In this document: positions 1-9,404 of the stretch, piece after piece | Numbering within the stretch: the first letter of the stretch is position 1 | How the letters are laid out: each line of letters starts with the position of its first letter | Assembly (NCBI RefSeq): GCF_014206945.1 | Contig: NZ_JACHON010000001.1 | Coordinates: 3,574-67,573 of the forward strand | Source: Gracilibacillus halotolerans | GTDB taxonomy: Bacteria; Bacillota; Bacilli; Bacillales; Amphibacillaceae | Direction: 5' to 3' | Length of the DNA stretch: 64,000 nt | Translations under genes and position numbers: made by a program | Notes under the pieces: generated by a model | Told to the model about the DNA's origin: nothing | Database searches by the model: none | What the model saw: only the letters and a program-made list of their open reading frames with translations

Positions 1-218
1 TCGAGGTCTTAAGTAATGCTGTTCTGTGGCAAAGAGCGCCACGCCAAGCCTTACTTAAGCTTGTCGGGGGTGACCAGGCGCTGTCGCTTTTCTTATTTGT
101 CTAGCTCCATCGCCTACCCCCTCGAGGTCTTAAGTAATGCTGTTCTGTGGCAAAGAGCGCCACGCCAAGCCTTACTTAAGCTTGTCGGGGGTGACCAGGC
201 GCTGTCGCTTTTCTTATT
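1..218. repeat. Two tandem copies of a structured Bacillaceae intergenic repeat
   Basis: Positions 1-97 recur without a mismatch at 122-218, a period of 121 bp. Each copy holds nested inverted repeats: CTTAAGTAA at 8-16 pairs with TTACTTAAG at 51-59, and GTGGC at 26-30 pairs with GCCAC at 38-42, so a transcript would fold into a compact hairpin. The copies are joined by a stretch reading TCTAGCTCCATCGCCTACC, a wording I recall from intergenic repeats of many Bacillaceae. Reading frames across it are artefacts of the repetition. The left copy starts at the window edge, so the array may be longer. Confidence 0.8.
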
Positions 219-268
219 AGTTTGTGGAATAATAGGGTAGATATGCAGGGTATGAAAGGATGAAACGA

Positions 269-1327
269 ATGGAAAATTTGGATATTAAATTTTTGTTAGA
301 ATTGTTAAAAACACCATCACCATCTAGCTTAGAAATGAAAATTCAACATAAGTGGATGGATTATGTTAAGAATGATGTGGATGAAATACGGACAGACAAC
401 GCTGGTAATGCTATTGCAGTATTAAATGAACAGGCAAATTTCCACATATTATTGGCAGGTCATTGTGATGAAGTTGCTTTTATGGTAAAACGAATCGATG
501 AAAATGGATATGTATACGTAGAAAAATTAGGTGGAATTAATCCAAAAGCAGCAATTGGTATGAAAGTAGAAATCATTGGAGAAGTGGAAACAATCAAAGG
601 AGTTTTTGGGGTCAACGCCCAACATCATGGAGGGATAAAAGGAGACTTCGATGAGGGAGACTTATTTATTGACTGTGGTTTTCAATCGAAACAGCAGGCC
701 GAGGAATACATAACAATAGGGGATTTGGCTGTTTATCAAAGAGAACCGGATGTGCTAATGGACCACCATATTACTGGTCGCGGTTTAGATAATCGAACTG
801 GTGCTTTTATCGTGGCCGAGGTAATGAAGCGTTTAGCCAAAAGGAAGTTAAATGTTGGTGTGTATGGAGTTAGTACGGTTAATGAGGAAACGAATATGGG
901 AGGAGCCTATTTTGCAGCAGCCGGATTGAAACCAGATGCTGCCATCGCTATTGATGTTACCTTTGCTACAGATTATCCAACTGTCGATAAAAGCAAGCAC
1001 GGAGATATTCGACTTGGGGGTGGACCAGTTCTAGCTAAAGGTGCGCCTATAAATCGAAAAATAAATAAAATGCTAGAAAAAACAGCAAAAGATTTAAATA
1101 TCCAGCTTCAATACGAATTAACACCTCGTCATACGGGAACGGATGCAGACAAAATGCGATTGACTGGGGAGGGTGTACCGATTGCTCTTGTGTCTCTACC
1201 TTTACGGTACATGCATTCTCCTGTTGAAACGGCTAGTATACGAGATATGGGGCAAGAAATCGAGATACTAACAGAGTGGATAGCTTCCTTAACAGGCAAT
1301 GAAAGTTTAAATCCTCTCGCTGAATAA
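269..1327 (+). CDS. M42 family metallopeptidase (glutamyl aminopeptidase / YsdC-FrvX type)
   Basis: A cytoplasmic di-metal aminopeptidase of the M42 family, about 352 residues, the usual length. Visible metal-site motifs in order are an HxDE box (GHCDEVAF), GLDNRTGA with the bridging aspartate, NEETNMGG with the catalytic glutamate pair, AIDVTFATD, and a late histidine in RYMHSPVE. These are the conserved ligands of tetrahedral aminopeptidases. An ATG at 260 sits only one base behind the AAGG ribosome site, so the in-frame ATG at 269 is the better start. The gene stands alone between a repeat and a terminator. Substrate cannot be read from the sequence; some relatives are annotated as endoglucanases without good support. 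Confidence 0.85.
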   Translation: MENLDIKFLLELLKTPSPSSLEMKIQHKWMDYVKNDVDEIRTDNAGNAIAVLNEQANFHILLAGHCDEVAFMVKRIDENGYVYVEKLGGINPKAAIGMKVEIIGEVETIKGVFGVNAQHHGGIKGDFDEGDLFIDCGFQSKQQAEEYITIGDLAVYQREPDVLMDHHITGRGLDNRTGAFIVAEVMKRLAKRKLNVGVYGVSTVNEETNMGGAYFAAAGLKPDAAIAIDVTFATDYPTVDKSKHGDIRLGGGPVLAKGAPINRKINKMLEKTAKDLNIQLQYELTPRHTGTDADKMRLTGEGVPIALVSLPLRYMHSPVETASIRDMGQEIEILTEWIASLTGNESLNPLAE

Positions 1328-1344
1328 AGTTTTCGGTGTTAAAC

Positions 1345-1382
1345 AAAAGATGACCTCGCTAATTGGCGAAGTCATCTTTTAC
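1345..1382. terminator. Bidirectional terminator between the M42 gene and menI
   Basis: AAAAGATGAC at 1345-1354 pairs with GTCATCTTTT at 1371-1380 around a short GC-containing inner stem. A-rich and T-rich flanks give a U-run on both strands, so it can end both convergent genes. Confidence 0.75.
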
Positions 1383-1388
1383 TAATTA

Positions 1389-1766
1389 TTATTTTTGAAT
1401 AATACCTAATGTACATCTAGACACGGCGATAAGTAACCCTTCTTCATCATGTACTTGAATATCCCACACCATTGTTCGCTTACCAATATGAATTGGAGTA
1501 GCGGTGGCTGTAACGACACCTTCTTTTTTCGCTTTTAAATGGTTACAATTAATTTCAATACCTACAATAGCTTGATCTTTACTACTTACATGTTGCATTC
1601 CGCCAAGACTAGCGGCTGTCTCTGCTAAAGCGGCAGTAGCTCCACCATGCAAAAATCCCATTGGTTGTACGACTTTATCTGTTATAGGCATAGAAATTTG
1701 GATTTTTTCTCTGGTCACCAGCTCGTATTTCATTTGTAATGTATCCATTAATGTTTGATTATTCAA
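1389..1766 (-). CDS. menI: Hotdog-fold thioesterase, likely DHNA-CoA hydrolase (YuxO/MenI)
   Basis: A 125-residue PaaI/4HBT-type hotdog thioesterase. The signature stretch GFLHGGATAALAETAAS carries the HGG motif and the downstream glutamate that act in acyl-CoA hydrolysis. It lies 11 bp behind menA on the same strand and beside menF-D-H-B-E, so its likely substrate is 1,4-dihydroxy-2-naphthoyl-CoA, the MenB product, which must be hydrolysed before MenA can prenylate DHNA. Translation probably begins at a TTG (1766) preceded by GGGGGAAG at five bases. Family membership is clear; the exact substrate rests on gene context. Confidence 0.75.
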   Translation of the reverse strand: MNNQTLMDTLQMKYELVTREKIQISMPITDKVVQPMGFLHGGATAALAETAASLGGMQHVSSKDQAIVGIEINCNHLKAKKEGVVTATATPIHIGKRTMVWDIQVHDEEGLLIAVSRCTLGIIQK

Positions 1767-1777
1767 CTAACTTCCCC

Positions 1778-2719
1778 CTATACTAAATGAATCGGGAATA
1801 AATACTGTAACAATAGGGAAATACCAATTAACAGTCCATAAATGGTGTTCGTTTTTGCAGTTGCAGCCATCGCAGGCATCATTCCCACATTGGTTGTATT
1901 TGCTAGAAAAGTCATTACAGCTTTCCGTGCGGATAGAGCACTTAGTAAACTAATGACACTATATATCGGAAGTAATCCGGTAATGATATATCCTGCGGTT
2001 AAGGAATATGCTACGAGCATTAATATAGATAAAAATATAATAGCCTTTTGACGTCCTAACAGTATAGCAAGAGTCCTTCGACCATTTTCTTTATCTCCAT
2101 CCAAATCTCGGATATTATTAGAGAGTAAGATGCACCCTATAAAAATAGCGACCGGAATAGATATCATTATTACTTCCCAATTTAGAGTTAAAGTTTGAAT
2201 ATAGTAACTGATTCCAATAATAACAGTTCCCATCATTAAACCGGAAAATAACTCACCGAACGGACTATAAGCAATAGGAACAGGTCCTCCAGTATATAAA
2301 TAACCAATAATCATACAAATAAGTCCAATGATTGCAATCCACCAGCTTGTTTCCAAGCATATATAAATACCGAGAAGTACTGGAATAGCGTAAAATAGAT
2401 AAGCAAGTCTTTTTACAACAACTGGCTTCACACCGTCACGAACGATGGTGCCACCTATTCCTACTGATTTTTCATTGTCTAAGCCACGTTTATAATCATA
2501 GTACTCATTAAACATATTCGTTGCAGCTTGAATCATCATAGATGCAAGAAGCATGGCTAGAAATAATAATAAATGAAACGTCCCATCAAGAACAGCAAGC
2601 AATGTTCCAATCGATACAGGAACAAATGAAGCAGTAAGTGTATGCGGACGAAGTAGCCGCCACCAGACATGCAAACCAGGCTTTTCATTTAAATAGTTTA
2701 CCTCGTTGTTTCCTTCCAT
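1778..2719 (-). CDS. menA: 1,4-dihydroxy-2-naphthoate prenyltransferase MenA
   Basis: An integral membrane UbiA-family prenyltransferase that attaches the polyprenyl tail to DHNA, giving demethylmenaquinone. About 313 residues with eight or so hydrophobic helices. Both aspartate-rich motifs are present: NEYYDYKRGLDNE after the second helix and NNIRDLDGDKENGRR in the middle. The ATG at 2752 lies at the predicted transcription start and lacks a ribosome site, whereas the ATG at 2719 follows AGAAGGAG, so the shorter form is chosen. It is the first gene of a menA-menI pair, divergent from menF. Confidence 0.92.
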   Translation of the reverse strand: MEGNNEVNYLNEKPGLHVWWRLLRPHTLTASFVPVSIGTLLAVLDGTFHLLLFLAMLLASMMIQAATNMFNEYYDYKRGLDNEKSVGIGGTIVRDGVKPVVVKRLAYLFYAIPVLLGIYICLETSWWIAIIGLICMIIGYLYTGGPVPIAYSPFGELFSGLMMGTVIIGISYYIQTLTLNWEVIMISIPVAIFIGCILLSNNIRDLDGDKENGRRTLAILLGRQKAIIFLSILMLVAYSLTAGYIITGLLPIYSVISLLSALSARKAVMTFLANTTNVGMMPAMAATAKTNTIYGLLIGISLLLQYLFPIHLV

Positions 2720-2756
2720 GAGCTTTTCTCCTTCTATCGTTTTGCATAACATGTTA

Positions 2757-2785
2757 AGTGTATTGAATTGTTAAAAGCGTGTCAA
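2757..2785 (-). promoter_or_regulatory. Sigma-A promoter of menA
   Basis: On the minus strand TTGACA (2785-2780), a 17-bp spacer, then TACACT (2762-2757). The expected start is near 2750, just ahead of the preferred menA start codon. Confidence 0.7.
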
Positions 2786-2853
2786 TGGAATCACTCTGAG
2801 AAGTAGTAAGATGAAGGGGAAAATTAAAAAAATCCCATGAAATAAAAGTTTTT

Positions 2854-2862
2854 TGATATACT
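2854..2862 (+). promoter_or_regulatory. Extended -10 promoter for the menF operon
   Basis: TGATATACT is an extended -10 element (TG-n-TATACT). No good -35 box is seen 17 bp upstream. It lies 112 bp before the preferred menF start. Confidence 0.45.
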
Positions 2863-2973
2863 AGTAAAGGGAATAGAGATAGAATGAACAGTAATGATAA
2901 TAAGAACGATACTATAAATTTACGGAAGATCATGGCTTACTCGAATAGCCCTATAGTAATGGAGGGTTGTCAT

Positions 2974-4365
2974 ATGATAAAGACAAAGGATAACACAATA
3001 GAAGATTCTTTGAACACAGCTAGAGAACGAGCGAAAACGAATAATGCATCTGCCTTTGTTAGTATAACGGAACCAATTGATAAGGTGAATCCTGTACATT
3101 TTTTCCAAGCTGGTAAATGGCTAGATAAATCCCGAATATTTTGGAGTGTTCCTGACCGATCACTATATTATGTTGGGATTGGAGAAGCTGTCTCTTATCA
3201 AGAGAGTATTAATGCGTATCAAAAATTAAAACATCATTGGAAACAGCTTATCGAGCAGGCGATGATTTTCAATGATGATTCGGCAATAACTGTGGGACCT
3301 AAAATGTTTGGTGGGTTTCCTTTTGATACAAATGAGCAAACAAGTGATTTGTGGAAGCAGTTTAATGGGAGCGAGTTTCGAGTTCCTACCTATTTGTTAA
3401 CCATTGAAAATGGCGAAGCTTTTCTAACAATAAACCTATTTATTTCTGCTCAAAGTGATGTTCGTGAAATAGCACAAAAACTTCAACGAGACAGAGAATT
3501 GTTGCTGTCGCCTGTTTCTATGCAAAAAAGAACGAATAGTGTGCTGCTTAGTCATGAGGTAGATCCTGAAGCATGGAAAGAACTTGTTGCACAGACAAGG
3601 ACTGCAATTGAAGATGGCTATGCAGAGAAAATTGTAATTGCACGTGAACTGCAAATAGAGTTTGAAACAAGTGTTGAGTTGGGCTATGTTTTAAACCATT
3701 TACTAGAAGTCCAAAACAATAGCTATGTCTTTTTGTGGGAGAAAAATGGAACATCCTTTATTGGAGCTACACCTGAGCGATTAGTTTGGGTGAAGAATCA
3801 ACAATTATTGTCGGCTTGTTTAGCTGGGACAGCACCAAGGGGTAGGACAACAGAAGAAGACAGAAAAATTGGTGAAGAACTACTTTATGATGATAAGAAT
3901 AGAGAAGAGCATCAGTATGTTGTGGACATGATAAAGGGTGCATTAAATGGTCTAGCAGATGATGTGGAAATCCCACAGACACCTGTTTTGTATCCTCTTA
4001 AAAACTTACAACATCTTTATACACCTGTTGAAGCAATGTTGAGAGAAACCATTACGATATTAGATGTAGCGGAAAAACTGCATCCAACGCCAGCTCTTTG
4101 TGGCCAACCAACAGAAAGAGCAATGAGCTTTATTCGAGAAAATGAGTTGCTTGAACGAGGATGGTATGGTGCACCAATTGGTTGGTTCGATCATCATTTT
4201 AATGGTGAGTTTGCTGTCGCGATTCGATCAGGATTAGTGAAAGATAATAAAGCATCTTTATTTGCTGGTTGTGGAGTTGTGCGTGGATCAGATCCTGAAG
4301 TAGAATATGAAGAGACGAAGATTAAATTTCAACCCATGCTACATGCTTTAGGAGGATCCAAATGA
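2974..4365 (+). CDS. menF: Isochorismate synthase MenF
   Basis: Chorismate-binding enzyme that isomerises chorismate to isochorismate, the first committed step toward menaquinone. The C-terminal half carries family motifs: EKIVIAREL with the base lysine, SFIGATPERL, AGTAPRG, and GWYGAPIGWFD followed by GEFAVAIRSG. An upstream in-frame ATG at 2884 has no ribosome site; the ATG at 2974 follows GGAGGG at eight bases and gives about 463 residues, close to the usual length. The stop overlaps the menD start by four bases (ATGA). The siderophore homologue DhbC is an alternative family member, but the men context decides. Confidence 0.92.
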   Translation: MIKTKDNTIEDSLNTARERAKTNNASAFVSITEPIDKVNPVHFFQAGKWLDKSRIFWSVPDRSLYYVGIGEAVSYQESINAYQKLKHHWKQLIEQAMIFNDDSAITVGPKMFGGFPFDTNEQTSDLWKQFNGSEFRVPTYLLTIENGEAFLTINLFISAQSDVREIAQKLQRDRELLLSPVSMQKRTNSVLLSHEVDPEAWKELVAQTRTAIEDGYAEKIVIARELQIEFETSVELGYVLNHLLEVQNNSYVFLWEKNGTSFIGATPERLVWVKNQQLLSACLAGTAPRGRTTEEDRKIGEELLYDDKNREEHQYVVDMIKGALNGLADDVEIPQTPVLYPLKNLQHLYTPVEAMLRETITILDVAEKLHPTPALCGQPTERAMSFIRENELLERGWYGAPIGWFDHHFNGEFAVAIRSGLVKDNKASLFAGCGVVRGSDPEVEYEETKIKFQPMLHALGGSK

Positions 4366-6101
4366 ATCATGAGCAAGTATTAGCCCAATATGTCGGTCAT
4401 TTTGTAGATCAACTCTTTCATAGTGGCGTAAAGCAAGTGGTTATATCTCCAGGCTCGAGATCGACTCCACTTGCTTTAGCTTTTGCCAATTATGGCAAGG
4501 TTAAGGTATGGGTGGATATCGATGAAAGATCAGCTGGTTTTTTTGCGTTAGGCATTGCAAAAGAATCAAAGGAACCTGTGGCATTATTATGTTCTTCAGG
4601 GACTGCTGCTGCTAATTATTTTCCAGCCATCATTGAATCCCATTATAGTCGTGTTCCTCTTATTGTGTTAACAGCTGACAGACCACACGAACTTCGAGAA
4701 ATAGGGGCACCACAAGCAATCGATCAAATCAAACTGTTCGGTGAATATGTGAAACAATTTCAAGAAATGGCCTTACCTGAAGCAACTCCAACAATGTTAA
4801 GATATGTGAGAAATCAAGCAGATAGAGCGGTTCAAGTAGCACTAACACCTATGTCTGGCCCGGTCCATGTGAATTTCCCTTTTCGCGAGCCGTTAGTTCC
4901 AGACTTTTCAGGGGAAAACGTGTGGGGATCGGATATTACCAATTCATCTCATACCTCTATCCGGCATGAAAAAGAATGGGATAAACATGAAATTGAAACT
5001 ATTTTGAAAGAAAAAAAGAGGGTAGTAATTATAGCTGGTCCACTAAGTGATAGTACTGTATACAGCTCTATCTTTCATTTAGCGGAAAACTGGAATATCC
5101 CAATATTAGCTGATCCACTTTCACAACTAAGGAATGGCTCAAATTCTCATCTTATTGAAAGCTATGATGCACTTATGAAGTCAAAGACTATTCGCGACCG
5201 TTTGTCTATTGATCTCATTATTCGCTTTGGAGCCATGCCAGTTGCAAAGCCTATCCATCAGCTAATGAACGAGCAGATTATTCCACAAATAATCGTCGAT
5301 GAGCAAGTGAGTTTTCGTAATCCTTCTCACCAGTCTGCACATTATATTTACGGTCCGCCATCTGAGGTTGCGGAAGGTTTGGCCTCAATAAAATGGCGTG
5401 GTTCTGAAGGATGGATGCAATGGTGGCAGGACCTAAATGGTCGAGCAATATCAATATTAAGTCAACGAAATACGACAGCACTGTTAACAGAAGGCGATGC
5501 GGTTCTTGGAATTCATAAGGAAATCCCAGAGCAATCTATTTTGTTTGCAGGAAACAGTATGCCAATTCGAGATCTGGATACGTTTTGGATTAGTTCGGAG
5601 AAGAATATTTTTATATCTGCGAACCGTGGTGCAAACGGTATTGATGGTATTATTTCTACAGCAATTGGAATGGCAGCTGGTGGCAAACGAGTAACATTAA
5701 TAATAGGAGATATATCTTTTTTACACGGAATGAATGGACTATTACTCGCTAAACGATACAAGCTCCCGATAACTATTGTCGTCGTAAATAATAATGGTGG
5801 CGGAATCTTTTCCTTTTTACCTCAAGCAAAAGACAAGGAAACCCATTTCGATTTACTATTTGGAACACCACAGGAAGTGGAATTTGAAAAAGCAGCGGAA
5901 ATGTTTGGAGTCGCGTATGAGCAACCAACAGATTGGGAAGCTTACCTAAAAGCACTCAGACAAAGTTATAAAAGAGAAGGATGCACCATCATTGAGCTAC
6001 AAACTACTCGTGACCATAATGTAACGTGGCATCGAGAAAAATGGCAGATGATAGAAAGTATTGCGACGGAACGATTGAAGGAAATAAAAAATGAGAGTTA
6101 A
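4362..6101 (+). CDS. menD: SEPHCHC synthase MenD (ThDP-dependent)
   Basis: Uses thiamine diphosphate to join the succinic semialdehyde carbanion from 2-oxoglutarate to isochorismate. At 579 residues it is full length. The N-terminal pyrimidine-binding domain shows GSRSTPLALAF and the cofactor-activating glutamate E55 in DIDERSAGF. The C-terminal domain has the ThDP-Mg motif, GDISFLHGMNGL, then NNNGGGIFSFLPQ. It overlaps menF by four bases and menH by eleven, so the three genes are translationally coupled. Stand-alone MenC activity is needed two steps later, but menC is not in this cluster. Confidence 0.95.
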   Translation: MNHEQVLAQYVGHFVDQLFHSGVKQVVISPGSRSTPLALAFANYGKVKVWVDIDERSAGFFALGIAKESKEPVALLCSSGTAAANYFPAIIESHYSRVPLIVLTADRPHELREIGAPQAIDQIKLFGEYVKQFQEMALPEATPTMLRYVRNQADRAVQVALTPMSGPVHVNFPFREPLVPDFSGENVWGSDITNSSHTSIRHEKEWDKHEIETILKEKKRVVIIAGPLSDSTVYSSIFHLAENWNIPILADPLSQLRNGSNSHLIESYDALMKSKTIRDRLSIDLIIRFGAMPVAKPIHQLMNEQIIPQIIVDEQVSFRNPSHQSAHYIYGPPSEVAEGLASIKWRGSEGWMQWWQDLNGRAISILSQRNTTALLTEGDAVLGIHKEIPEQSILFAGNSMPIRDLDTFWISSEKNIFISANRGANGIDGIISTAIGMAAGGKRVTLIIGDISFLHGMNGLLLAKRYKLPITIVVVNNNGGGIFSFLPQAKDKETHFDLLFGTPQEVEFEKAAEMFGVAYEQPTDWEAYLKALRQSYKREGCTIIELQTTRDHNVTWHREKWQMIESIATERLKEIKNES

Positions 6102-6885
6102 AGTAGCAAACGGCTATTACTGGGTAGAACAGTATGGCGAGAAAACTGGAGAACCTGTTATCCTATTACATGGTTTTACCGGGAGCTCTACTACTTGGCA
6201 ACCATTCTTATCTTTGTTGAAGAATAAACATGTTGTCTGCATTGACTTGCCTGGTCACAGGAACACAAAGGTACACATTAATTCGATCAAGGATTTTTGT
6301 GACGATGTAGCACAGATACTCACGTTATTAGACATTAATAAAGCTGATATTGTTGGCTATTCATTAGGTGGAAGGTCCGCTCTTTCATTTGCGATGTATC
6401 ATCCACATCGAGTAAATACTCTGTTATTAGAAAGTGCAACAGCGGGTATAGAAAAACACGAGGAACGATTAAAAAGACAAGAGGCGGATGGAAGACTTGT
6501 CCAATTTCTTGAGAATGAAGGACTTCAAGCATTTGTGGACAAATGGGAAAAGATCCCCTTGTTTCAATCACAGCAACAATTAAACGAAAGTGTCAAACGA
6601 GCGATACGAGAAGAACGTTTAGCACACTCTGTAAAAGGATTAGGAATGTCTCTCCGCACAATGGGAACAGGTCAAATGCCGTCCTGGTGGGGAGCACTTC
6701 CAAAGCTTACTAATCCCGTTCAGCTAGTGGTTGGAGCTTTGGACGTGAAATTTGTCCATATAAATAAAAAAATGCACGAATTATTACCTAATAGTTCTTT
6801 AACAATTATCGAAAATGCAGGACATGCAATTCATGTGGAACAACCAGAGTTTTTTGGTACAATAATAAAGAGTGTTGGAAATTGA
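6091..6885 (+). CDS. menH: SHCHC synthase MenH (alpha/beta hydrolase)
   Basis: Alpha/beta-hydrolase-fold lyase that removes pyruvate from SEPHCHC. 264 residues. The nucleophile elbow GYSLGG places the serine at residue 91, ILLHGFTGS is the oxyanion region, VGALDVKF carries the acid and [12 protein letters not shown] the histidine. It starts inside the end of menD and is followed 13 bp later by menB, in standard Bacillus order. General alpha/beta hydrolases look alike; position in the operon makes the assignment. Confidence 0.88.
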   Translation: MRVKVANGYYWVEQYGEKTGEPVILLHGFTGSSTTWQPFLSLLKNKHVVCIDLPGHRNTKVHINSIKDFCDDVAQILTLLDINKADIVGYSLGGRSALSFAMYHPHRVNTLLLESATAGIEKHEERLKRQEADGRLVQFLENEGLQAFVDKWEKIPLFQSQQQLNESVKRAIREERLAHSVKGLGMSLRTMGTGQMPSWWGALPKLTNPVQLVVGALDVKFVHINKKMHELLPNSSLTIIENAGHAIHVEQPEFFGTIIKSVGN

Positions 6886-6898
6886 GGAGGCAATCAAT

Positions 6899-7717
6899 AT
6901 GACAGTAGAATGGATTACAGAACGTACATATGAAGATATCTTATATGAGACATATAATGGTATAGCTAAAATTACGATTAATCGTCCAGAAGTGCGTAAC
7001 GCGTTTCGCCCAAAAACAGTAAATGAACTTATCGATGCTTTTTCCTATGCACGTGATGATTCGAAAATTGGAGTTATCGTACTTACAGGTGCAGGAGAGA
7101 AAGCATTCTGTTCAGGTGGAGACCAAAAGGTTAGAGGCCATGGTGGTTATGTAGGTGAAGATGAAATACCACGCTTAAATGTACTGGACTTACAACGACT
7201 AATTCGTGTTATTCCTAAGCCAGTTATTGCCATGGTTGCTGGATATGCAATTGGCGGTGGCCATGTGTTACATATCGTTTGTGACCTAACAATTGCAGCA
7301 GATAATGCAATTTTTGGACAAACTGGTCCTAAAGTTGGTAGCTTTGACGCAGGTTATGGTGCTGGTTTATTAGCACGTATTGTTGGTCATAAGAAAGCAC
7401 GTGAAATTTGGTATTTGTGTCGTCAATATAATGCTGAAGAAGCATTAGATATGGGACTCGTGAATACGGTTGTTCCTTTAGACAAGCTAGAAGAAGAAAC
7501 GGTTCAATGGTGTGAAGAGATTCTAGAAAAGTCACCTACTGCACTTCGTTTCTTGAAGGCATCCTTTAATGCGGACACAGATGGTCTTGCTGGATTACAG
7601 CAAATGGGTGGAGACGCTACATTGTTGTATTATACAACGGATGAAGCGAAAGAAGGCCGAGATGCATTTAAAGAAAAACGCAAACCTGATTTCAAAAAAT
7701 TCCCGCGTTTTCCTTAA
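6899..7717 (+). CDS. menB: 1,4-dihydroxy-2-naphthoyl-CoA synthase MenB
   Basis: Crotonase-fold enzyme that closes the ring of o-succinylbenzoyl-CoA to DHNA-CoA. The ATG at 6899, after GAGGAGG, gives 272 residues; an earlier in-frame ATG at 6872 lies inside menH and has no ribosome site. [11 protein letters not shown] and the oxyanion-hole region [14 protein letters not shown] are family hallmarks. [16 protein letters not shown] has the glycine-type QTG signature of MenB enzymes that use bicarbonate as the catalytic base (type I) rather than an aspartate side chain. A hairpin follows the stop. Confidence 0.95.
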   Translation: MTVEWITERTYEDILYETYNGIAKITINRPEVRNAFRPKTVNELIDAFSYARDDSKIGVIVLTGAGEKAFCSGGDQKVRGHGGYVGEDEIPRLNVLDLQRLIRVIPKPVIAMVAGYAIGGGHVLHIVCDLTIAADNAIFGQTGPKVGSFDAGYGAGLLARIVGHKKAREIWYLCRQYNAEEALDMGLVNTVVPLDKLEEETVQWCEEILEKSPTALRFLKASFNADTDGLAGLQQMGGDATLLYYTTDEAKEGRDAFKEKRKPDFKKFPRFP

Positions 7718-7739
7718 TTCTTAGTAAATTGGTAATGTG

Positions 7740-7785
7740 GAGGCTGTCTAAGTCCTTTCTATAGGCTTACGATAGCCTCTTATTA
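7740..7785 (+). terminator. Hairpin between menB and menE
   Basis: GAGGCTGTC pairs with GATAGCCTC (nine pairs, one G-U), extended by TAAG/CTTA, and is followed by TTATTATTT. The T-run is broken, so it may attenuate rather than end transcription into menE. Confidence 0.55.
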
Positions 7786-7820
7786 TTTAGCTGAAATTAG
7801 AGAACTTGAGGGGGAAGGTA

Positions 7821-9257
7821 ATGGAACATTGGTTAAGGAAGCGAGCTCATCTATCACCGAATGAACTCGCGATTGAAACGATGGACGAGCAATGGACATT
7901 TAAACAGCTCTATGAAAAGGCGGTATCTTTTGCTAGAAAAATAGCATTCTTAAAAGGAAAGCATGTAGCCATCCTCTCTGAGAATAGTCTAGATATAATT
8001 GTTGCTTTTTGGGGATGTACCATGTTAGAGTCAAAAATTATCTTTTTAAACACGAAGTTACGTGAACGTGAGTTAATCCAACAATGTGAAACAGCGGATG
8101 TGGAAGCTGTGATTGGACAATCGGATAAAGTGCAACCATTAAACCTCGCTCTTCCGACGTTTACATTCGAAGATATTGAGTCCCTTCCGATTTTAGATGT
8201 AGAAATATCCGTAGAAATGGATTTGTCCTCTATTTGTTCGATGATGTTTACTTCGGGAACAACTGGAACAGCAAAGGCAGTAACACAAACGTATGAGAAT
8301 CATTGGTCTAGTGCAATCGCTTCTTCCCTGAATTTAGGGCTGGAATCTCATGATAAATGGCTGATTTCTTTGCCTATTTTTCATATTAGTGGGTTATCTA
8401 CGGTAATCAAGAGTGCTATATACGGCATGCCTATTTTCCTTATGCCATCTTTTGATGCTACTAAAATAAATCAAGCGATTCAAACAAGAGGTGTCACACA
8501 TATTTCTGTTGTGAGCACGACATGTCAACGATTATTAGAAAATTTAGGCGATAATCAATATCCTGACACGTTTCGCTGTATGCTATTAGGAGGAGGACCT
8601 GCGCCAAAATCTTTATTAGAAGAAGCGGCTGAGAAAGCAATCCCTATTATTCAGACATATGGAATGACAGAAACTTGTTCACAAATTTCGACCTTAGCAA
8701 TGAAAGATGCGCTGCAAAAGATAGGGTCAGCTGGAAAAGCGTTATTCACAGCTTCTTTAGAAATACGTCATGGAGATAAAAAACTAGAAACGAACCAAAT
8801 TGGAGAGATCGTAGTGAAAGGGCCGATGGTAACATCAGGATATTACGATGCCGAAAAGGCGAATAAAGAAAGCTTTTTATCTAATTGGTTTTATACTGGA
8901 GATATGGGTTATGTAGACGAAGACGGATTTCTTTATGTAGTGGACAGAAGAAGTGATTTAATCATATCTGGGGGAGAGAATATTTATCCTGCAGAAATTG
9001 AAGATGTCCTCCTATCCTTAGAAGGTGTTAAAGAAGCTGGTGTTACTGGTATAGAAAATACGGAATGGGGAGAGGTTCCTGTTGCATTTCTTGTTACAGA
9101 AAAACAATGGTCCGAAGAAGCATTAATCGACTATTGTGCACAACATCTTGCTCGATATAAGATCCCTAAGAAATTTTATTTCTGTGAATCACTTCCTCGA
9201 AATGCTACAAATAAATTACAGCGCCATTTACTAAAAACTAAACTTACGAATAAGTGA
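7821..9257 (+). CDS. menE: o-Succinylbenzoate-CoA ligase MenE
   Basis: ANL-superfamily adenylating enzyme that makes OSB-CoA for MenB, about 478 residues. Motifs in order are the phosphate loop MFTSGTTGTAKAV, YGMTETCSQ, YTGDMGYVDEDGFLYVVDRR, SGGENIYPAEIE and the C-terminal lysine motif NATNKLQRH. The ATG at 7821 sits behind GAGGGGG; a TTG at 7806 is a weaker alternative. It is downstream of menB beyond a hairpin and is the last men gene here; menC, which often follows, is absent. Confidence 0.93.
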   Translation: MEHWLRKRAHLSPNELAIETMDEQWTFKQLYEKAVSFARKIAFLKGKHVAILSENSLDIIVAFWGCTMLESKIIFLNTKLRERELIQQCETADVEAVIGQSDKVQPLNLALPTFTFEDIESLPILDVEISVEMDLSSICSMMFTSGTTGTAKAVTQTYENHWSSAIASSLNLGLESHDKWLISLPIFHISGLSTVIKSAIYGMPIFLMPSFDATKINQAIQTRGVTHISVVSTTCQRLLENLGDNQYPDTFRCMLLGGGPAPKSLLEEAAEKAIPIIQTYGMTETCSQISTLAMKDALQKIGSAGKALFTASLEIRHGDKKLETNQIGEIVVKGPMVTSGYYDAEKANKESFLSNWFYTGDMGYVDEDGFLYVVDRRSDLIISGGENIYPAEIEDVLLSLEGVKEAGVTGIENTEWGEVPVAFLVTEKQWSEEALIDYCAQHLARYKIPKKFYFCESLPRNATNKLQRHLLKTKLTNK

Positions 9258-9290
9258 GAGCTGAGTCAAAAGTATTTAATTATAAATCGT

Positions 9291-9340
9291 AGTACAAACC
9301 GAACGACTCGATAGACTCAGTTCGGTTTGTACGCTTTTTA
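9291..9340 (+). terminator. Strong terminator after menE
   Basis: GTACAAACCGAAC (9292-9304) and GTTCGGTTTGTAC (9320-9332) form a perfect 13-bp stem, followed by GCTTTTTA. Confidence 0.8.
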
Positions 9341-9404
9341 TTGTTCGCCTTTAATATTGAAAGATTTAGTTATGTCCCCGTCTCAATTTGCTAATCTTCT
9401 TGTA

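Noticed and set aside
16-240. 74-codon open frame across the first 240 bases
   Set aside because: It is created by the tandem repeat; the translated protein repeats itself with the DNA period and there is no ribosome site.
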